A stretch of 64,000 nucleotides of DNA from Marasmius tenuissimus (lineage: Eukaryota; Basidiomycota; Agaricomycetes; Agaricales; Marasmiaceae), in assembly GCA_029532415.1 (NCBI GenBank), contig JAQOTA010000053.1, positions 868,001 through 932,000 on the forward strand, written 5' to 3'. Positions 58,949 through 64,000 of this stretch are shown here, one piece after another. Made by a program: the position numbers and the translations under genes. The notes beneath the pieces were generated by a model. That model had not been told where the DNA came from. It saw only the letters and a list, made by a program, of their open reading frames with translations, and did not search any database. Every line of letters begins with the position of its first letter. Within the stretch, counting starts at the first letter, position 1.

Positions 58949-59737
58949 AGTATGTTGAGGTTGTGGCTGATATGATGCATATGCTGGGTTGAAATGATTT
59001 GGTCAGGCTCCGCTCACATACAGGGTAAATCCAGTGGTGGTACCAGATGACTGTAGCCATGGTGCCATGGATTGGTACCAAAACAATAACTAAGAGGTGA
59101 TGATGGCCCACCTCATGACTGCGGACTGCTGTACCAGGCCAGTGAGAGCCAAGCATCAAACTGTGGTGCTAATTGATGAATTATCTGCTTCTGGTAATGA
59201 TAATAACCTAGTGCTATGATCATCCAAACATTGTTATTGTTAGTGCTTCATCAAAGACAACAAAATACATCCACCCTGTTCTAGTTGCACTTCTAACACT
59301 GCCAACTCACACATATTGGGCATCAGGAAAGGGGGGTAGGGAGGGGGGTTGTTAGGATGGTTATACAGAGGGGGGTTACTAGGATAGCTGTACTGTGCAT
59401 TCCTATCAGAGTGTTGATCATGCCTATAGCTTAACATTTTGGTGATGTCCCAGAAGTCTCATATGCCCATTAAAATGCCAACAATGGAGCTGTACTCCCA
59501 ACTTTCCCATGAGGCCTCTTAGAATACAACCTTGTTATAATCACTCCATGTTTACAACGAGGCCTGTATTATATTACTTCACCTATCTTATCACTTATGG
59601 GCCCTGGTGCCCTATTGATGTGCCCTGTGATGGCAGCTCTCTAGGACATGCACCTTTGCTGACTGCTGCCTAGCAGCCTATGATGATGCGCTATTGTGGT
59701 TGTTGTACTCAATAACTATCATGACTGCTTAATCACT
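58949..59737. other. CpG-poor spacer
   Basis: Contains an imperfect G-rich repeat (GGGGGGTAGG / GGGGGGTT.TTAGGAT.G) at 59330-59385. No gene recognised. Confidence 0.4.
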
Positions 59738-60016
59738 GTTGTGATGGGTAGAGACCCAAGTTGACAAGTCTTCTATCTATGGTGCAAATGGCTTAGTCAC
59801 CACTACTTTGGACACACGTCAAATTGGTCAAACATTGACAGTACCAGAGGGGGAAGGGGGGGGAAGGGGGTGCACTGCCCAATGATGCACAATTTTCATA
59901 GCCACAGATTAGCATACATACACCGTAGCACACACACTCAGTGAAGCACAGAAAAAACTGAGTCTCAAACTATATTCTACACCCCTGCCAACGCATCAAG
60001 AGCCAGATGCAACTTC

Positions 60017-60412
60017 ATGGGCTGTAAGAAAAATGCAGTTCTGGCGAGAGCAGTGTGTGCACGTGCTTTGAGACATGAGAAAAAGCAACTGATCTTGGAG
60101 ACTCAGCCTGATGAATGTGATTGGGACAGTTTGATCAATCATGTGTATGAGTCTGATGACTCTGGGAGTGACTTGGGTTGGTCTATGGATGACAACAGTG
60201 ACTCTGATAGCTTGAATGCCTCAGAGTCAGATGGACTTCAGCTGGTAGAGCTGGAGGGTGACGAGTTGGACAATATTTTGGAGGATGAGGTGCAGCACTT
60301 GCAATCTGTTGATGAACAGATGTCTGCTTTCAATGTGTTGATGTGCTCCCCGGAAACAGAAAATGAATGGAAAACTATTGAGGGCTTGAAATCTCATAGC
60401 TTTGCTGGTTAA
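60017..60412 (+). other. Acidic reading frame at the 5' side of the mariner element
   Basis: 131 codons starting MGCKKNAVLARAVCARALRH and rich in Asp, Glu and Ser (VYESDDSGSDLGWSMDDNSD). It may be the N-terminal exon of the transposase or a separate small frame; the link to the downstream exon is not resolved. Confidence 0.4.
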
Positions 60413-60679
60413 AATGGACGTTCAAAGAGGAGTCAACAACGATGGGAGAAGGAAGCAAGGGAGAATGAAGAAACTCATGAAGGACAAGTCCAAAGAGATG
60501 TATTCATTATATCATACTCATACCTCATTCATACAGTGCTGAAGCTATCAAAATGCGAAGGATGTTTGTGATTTCCCAGCTGCGACAGGAGAAAGCAAGG
60601 TAACCAAAAATAGGAATATCATTGCAACCTATTGACCTCACTGGCTCAGACAATGAAACCACACCTGTTCAGCCAACCA

Positions 60680-62606
60680 TTGCTACTGCTTCAAGTTCCC
60701 CCATTTCTTGCATTGAACAGAACACCTTCCGTCTCAATGTTATCTTTTGTGGTTACTTCTCAGACAACAAGGATGAATATGAATCCGAGTCAGCTTTGGA
60801 GCCCAGCGACAGTGATGAAGAAGAATGGGAAGACCCACTGGCAAATATGCATGTTGCTGTGGCACCACCTTTGAAGAGAAAAAGGCACACAATACCAGTT
60901 TGTGTTCAATGCAAATAAGTTCAGGAGGCTCGCGCAACCGAGCTCTCAAATGCCCTTGTCTCCATTGAGAAAACCATTGTGTCACACTGATTTCAATTCG
61001 AGGCTGGTGACCATGGACTCCAGGCCAAGCAAGCACAGGCAATCAAGTCATTTCTGCGGATGGTGGTGAAGAAAAAGAAGGGAAGGAAGGAGGCATCATA
61101 GATCTCAGCTGAAAGCCATGGTCTCAGCAAGGCCTGGGGTGTATGGAAGGTTCGGGAGTGGGCTCGGGCTTGGGTGTCAAAGAGGAGTCTTCCGCAATCC
61201 ATTCATGGCTCACATGCCAAAACACTGTCGATACTGAAGGACCTGAATATCCAGGCTGAGCTTCAGTCCTTTGTACAGTCTGAAAAATGGTTAATGGATC
61301 TGAAAAAGCTGCAAAATTACAGTCAAAATATGCTCATACCAAAGGCCATGCGTTCCAAATACCTCCACAATGTCATCACCAATGAGATTCCAGCAGCTCT
61401 CAAGTGTTACTGCAAAGTAGAGCTCTTCCCTTGAATTCATTTGACAGTTGCATGCAGCTGGTTGCTGGAAACTTGTCACACAATCCTGCATGACCTTGGA
61501 TTCCGGTATACCGAATTCAAGAAGGGGATTTATTATAATGGGCATGAGCGAGATGATGTGGTTGACCATTGTCAGAGAAATTTCATACCTTTCATTGACT
61601 CAGTCAAGCCTCATTTGGTGGAATATAAGGTGGGAGAAGTGAAGGTCCAGAAGGAAAAGGTACTTGCTGCAGGTGAGAGGCCATTGGTACTCATGGCACA
61701 TGACAAGATGACAGCACAATGCCACAATGGAAAACAGAAGGGTTGGATCATGGAGGGTGAGAATCTGCTACAAAAGAAGGGTGTTGGCTGGGGAATTCAT
61801 CAAAGCAACATGATTTGTTCAACAGTCAGATGGCTGAAAGATGTGAGTCAGACTTTGGAATACAGGAAGAATTATGATGGGTACTGGAATGGCAAGCTTT
61901 TTGTTAAGCAGTTGAAGGAGAAAATCATACCTACATTCAAAGCAGCCCATCCTCCCAATTATCAGGCTCTCATCATGGTTGACAACTCCAGGGACACTCA
62001 GCATACAGTAAAGATGCTCTCATGGTCTCTTGAATGAACTTTTGGCCTGGTGGAAAGCAAGCGAGGATGTGGGATGGATGGTATTGACAGAACGGAAAGA
62101 AGGGTGGAAGAAAAGTCGTTCAGAAGATGGTATTTCCTCGCGACTACCTGGATTTTCTGAATCAGCTGAAAGAGATGAAGTCAGCTCTCATGGAGCAGGG
62201 GGTATGGAGGACAGGACTCAGAATGAGATGTAACCCAAAGTGCTCCCCAGGGTCAGAGGGCTGCTGTGCATATTGTGTCATTGAGCACCAACCCAATTTT
62301 GTGGAACAAAAGTTACTTGTCCAAGAAACCATTGAAGCACCTGGTCATCTCTGCATCTTTCCTCCAAAATTCCACTGCGAACTCAAATTTATTGAGTATT
62401 TCTGGGGGGCAGTCAAGCGGTATCTTTGGGAGAACTGCAATTACACTTTTGACACCTTGAAGGAGAACATGCCCAAAGCTCTTGCCTCGATTGACATGGA
62501 GCTCATTTGCAAATGGGGACACAGGACATACCAGTGGATTGATGCTTACCGTGAGGGTCTTAGCGCCAGGGATGCACAGCTGAAGGTCAAACAGTTTAGT
62601 TCTTAG
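60680..62606 (+). pseudogene. Mariner-like DDE transposase, decayed
   Basis: Matches a transposase family common in Agaricomycetes. In order: EEEWEDPLANMHVAVAPPLK; a helix-turn-helix-like part; VRSEKW-type block (LQSFVQSEKWLMDLKKLQNY); LGFRYTEFKKGIYYNGHERD; first catalytic Asp in VLMAHDKMTAQCHNGKQKGW (family consensus HDE, here HDK); second Asp in ALIMVDNSRDTQ; a Cys cluster (RCNPKCSPGSEGCCAYC); and the third acidic residue in PKFHCELKFIEYFWGAVKRY. An in-frame TGA at 61432-61434 follows VELFP, where family members have Arg, so CGA-to-TGA is likely. A frameshift lies between 62037 and 62127. The protein cannot be made whole from this copy. Confidence 0.85.
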
Positions 62607-63400
62607 AGGTATGTCTCTCATTGGCAAGTTGGGGAGGTGACTGGACAGTCTGTCAATGCTCAGAGGGTGGGCGCTTAGGGGTGCCTAATTAAGTGCCATA
62701 TCCCCGTGCCAAATCCTCCAACCACCAGATATATATCTCAACCAATTTTGACATTGACAACTATCTGTCTTAGGGTTTTGAAGAGCACATGTTTAGCTAT
62801 ATTTCTGCTAGATAGCTAGTCATTATAGTCTGAATTGCAGGTGCTATTTTTTTTTGTACGAAAGTAGCGGTGTTTAGGCTGTTTGCACCATATGTAAAGG
62901 GAGACAGGCATATAAAGAGTGTGTGCTGGTACCCTTCTCCTGTGACTCAACACTCCCCCTCTCTCTCAATCTCCTGTTTCCTGCCTCCACTATCTGTACA
63001 CTGGGTCAGCCATCAAGACCAAGCCAATGCGTCATTGGGAGGTTAATTTATTGTGGCTTCTACTTCTTCATCTAGACCTTCCAATTGTAGCCTCCAGAGT
63101 TTGCCATCTGGTGATAGCAGATTCTTTTATGCAAAACTAGCAACTCCCCTGCCAGCCTGCCCAGTACCTCAGAATTGATAGTCTCCTACCACCCATTTTT
63201 TTTTTATCCCTGCCATTGAGTATTGTGGGTATAGCCAATCATCACAAGTTCTGATTATTCCAAACTTGTGATTGAAGCACCATACAATGCCGCCATCTGT
63301 TGTAGGGTCTAGGAACTTTGGGGATGAGTGGGAATCTTCACATGACTTTGTGGTTCAGCAGCAGTTGAAGGTGGAGGTGAAGCTCGAGAGGGGATGAACA

Positions 63401-64000
63401 GCACATTGAGGCCTTCCTTCAGATTGTCACTCATAGTATATGAAGGCCTTTGAGAATTGGGGTTATCCATACAATTATTATTCAGAGGATATGGAGCTAT
63501 TCCACTTGTTGGGTAGTCAGTTGACTTGGGAGTGCTTCTGGAGAGACATTAGAATGGAATAGAACTTGATTTGCACAAACCTAGAAAAATCCATTGGACT
63601 TTTGCTTGACCTTGACTTTACATTGTTTGTCTGTAAAGCCGACTTAACTGGCTGGGCTATTGTTGAACTTCTGAAGCCAATTGGGCTGAGGAAATTGTTC
63701 ACCGTTGACAGTTGGTCTTCAGTTATTGACAGACTTGATTGGAGTCTTATTGCCATTGTTTGATTGATTGCCTTGTTGCCCTCACTGTTCGAGTGGTTCT
63801 GAAGCTAGTTGAAGCCTAAGAACACACTTCCAAAGCACTAAACAAACTTCACATTCCCCGACACAACCTATAAACCTCTCTTCCAAACCCCACTTTTGAC
63901 CTCCAAACTGGTTTCAGAGGCAAAGCTACTTTAGTTGGATAGTTTCTTGAGTCAGATTTCCTTCAGCCTACTATTACAGTCTGGCTAAGAGCAGAACCTA
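63401..64000 (+). repeat. ~540-bp direct repeat, copy 2, continuing past the window
   Basis: From 63468 it matches 11590-12130; the window ends inside it. A frame starting near 63439 (MKAFENWGYPYNYYSEDMEL) covers the same decayed reading frame as copy 1, with the shared stop. It directly follows the LTR-like repeat, which may place it inside one retrotransposon. Confidence 0.75.

Larger units (their letters stand above)
59778..62892 (+). mobile_element. Tc1/mariner-like transposon with intact ends, 3111 bp
   Basis: Element 59780-62890. The ends TGGTGCAAATGGC...CACCACTACTTT and the reverse complement of AAAGTAGCGGTG...GCTGTTTGCACCA form imperfect inverted repeats of about 30 bp. TA flanks both sides (59778-59779, 62891-62892), the mariner target duplication. 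The empty site is visible in the homologous repeat at 34306-34840 (TCTATAGAAAGGG). The interior encodes a decayed DDE transposase on the same strand. Confidence 0.92.
59743..63400 (+). mobile_element. LTR-like repeat, CpG-depleted copy, split by a mariner insertion
   Basis: 59743-59779 and 62891-63400 together align with 34306-34840, broken exactly by the mariner-like element. Differences are dominated by CG-to-TG and CG-to-CA changes: GCGTCGGCCATCGCGACCGA at 34455 corresponds to GGGTCAGCCATCAAGACCAA at 63002. A CATATAAAGAG box at 62910 is kept. Confidence 0.75.

Noticed and set aside
58833..59159. Cys-Pro repeat protein (CPKCPECP)
   Set aside because: Encoded only by a 9-bp minisatellite; surrounding frame has no protein character, so not called a metallothionein-like gene.

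Overview
The window looks like a transposon-rich, accessory region of an Agaricomycete (mushroom-forming basidiomycete) nuclear genome. The evidence is fungal: short 54-90 nt GT-AG introns, NACHT (NLR-type) genes and TKL kinases of the kind expanded in Agaricomycetes, Ty1/copia, hAT and Tc1/mariner elements, and CpG-depleted repeats beside CpG-rich genes. No bacterial-type operon, CRISPR array or rRNA gene is present; one tRNA-like gene is.

Layout. 1-5535: a hAT transposase remnant, then a copia element on the minus strand that lacks its reverse transcriptase half, is split by a solo LTR (3646-4236) and is cut at its other side by a hAT-type terminus. 5536-14768: gene-poor ground with a degenerate minisatellite, a foldback repeat, a tRNA-like gene between direct repeats, a pair of inverted repeats 4 kb apart, and a second solo LTR of the same family with a clean 5-bp duplication (12214-12949). 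14769-34256: the centre of interest. A two-gene block, an acidic conserved hypothetical protein (here called F) followed by a NACHT gene, is present twice in opposite orientation: F-prime/NLR-A on minus (14769-22200) and F/NLR-B on plus (28034-34256). Between the arms lies a TKL kinase-NACHT fusion gene (24102-26851, minus). The plus-strand F and NLR-B copies read through intact; the minus-strand copies carry stops and frameshifts.

34257-49130: LTR-like sequence, a direct segmental duplication carrying F fragments, a multi-exon gene of an uncharacterised Agaricomycete family (minus, about 36833-39911), and a third decayed F plus NLR pair (F fragment 41985-42690, NLR-E 46266-49130, frameshifted). 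49131-64000: CpG-depleted transposon land, with a complete-ended hAT element (49535-54941, 15-bp inverted ends, 8-bp target duplication GCCTTGCA), an LTR-like stretch, degraded genes, and a complete-ended Tc1/mariner-like element (59780-62890, TA duplication) that split an LTR-like repeat also present at 34306-34840. The window ends inside a repeat whose other copy is at 11590-12130.

How the genes may fit together: the F gene and the NACHT gene have been copied together at least three times, with conserved intergenic sequence, always F upstream of the NLR and on the same strand. This suggests a module that evolves by birth and death, as expected of fungal NLR (non-self recognition) loci, with the kinase-NACHT gene as a structurally distinct relative in the same cluster. 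Function is inferred from family knowledge only; nothing here shows that F acts with the NLR.
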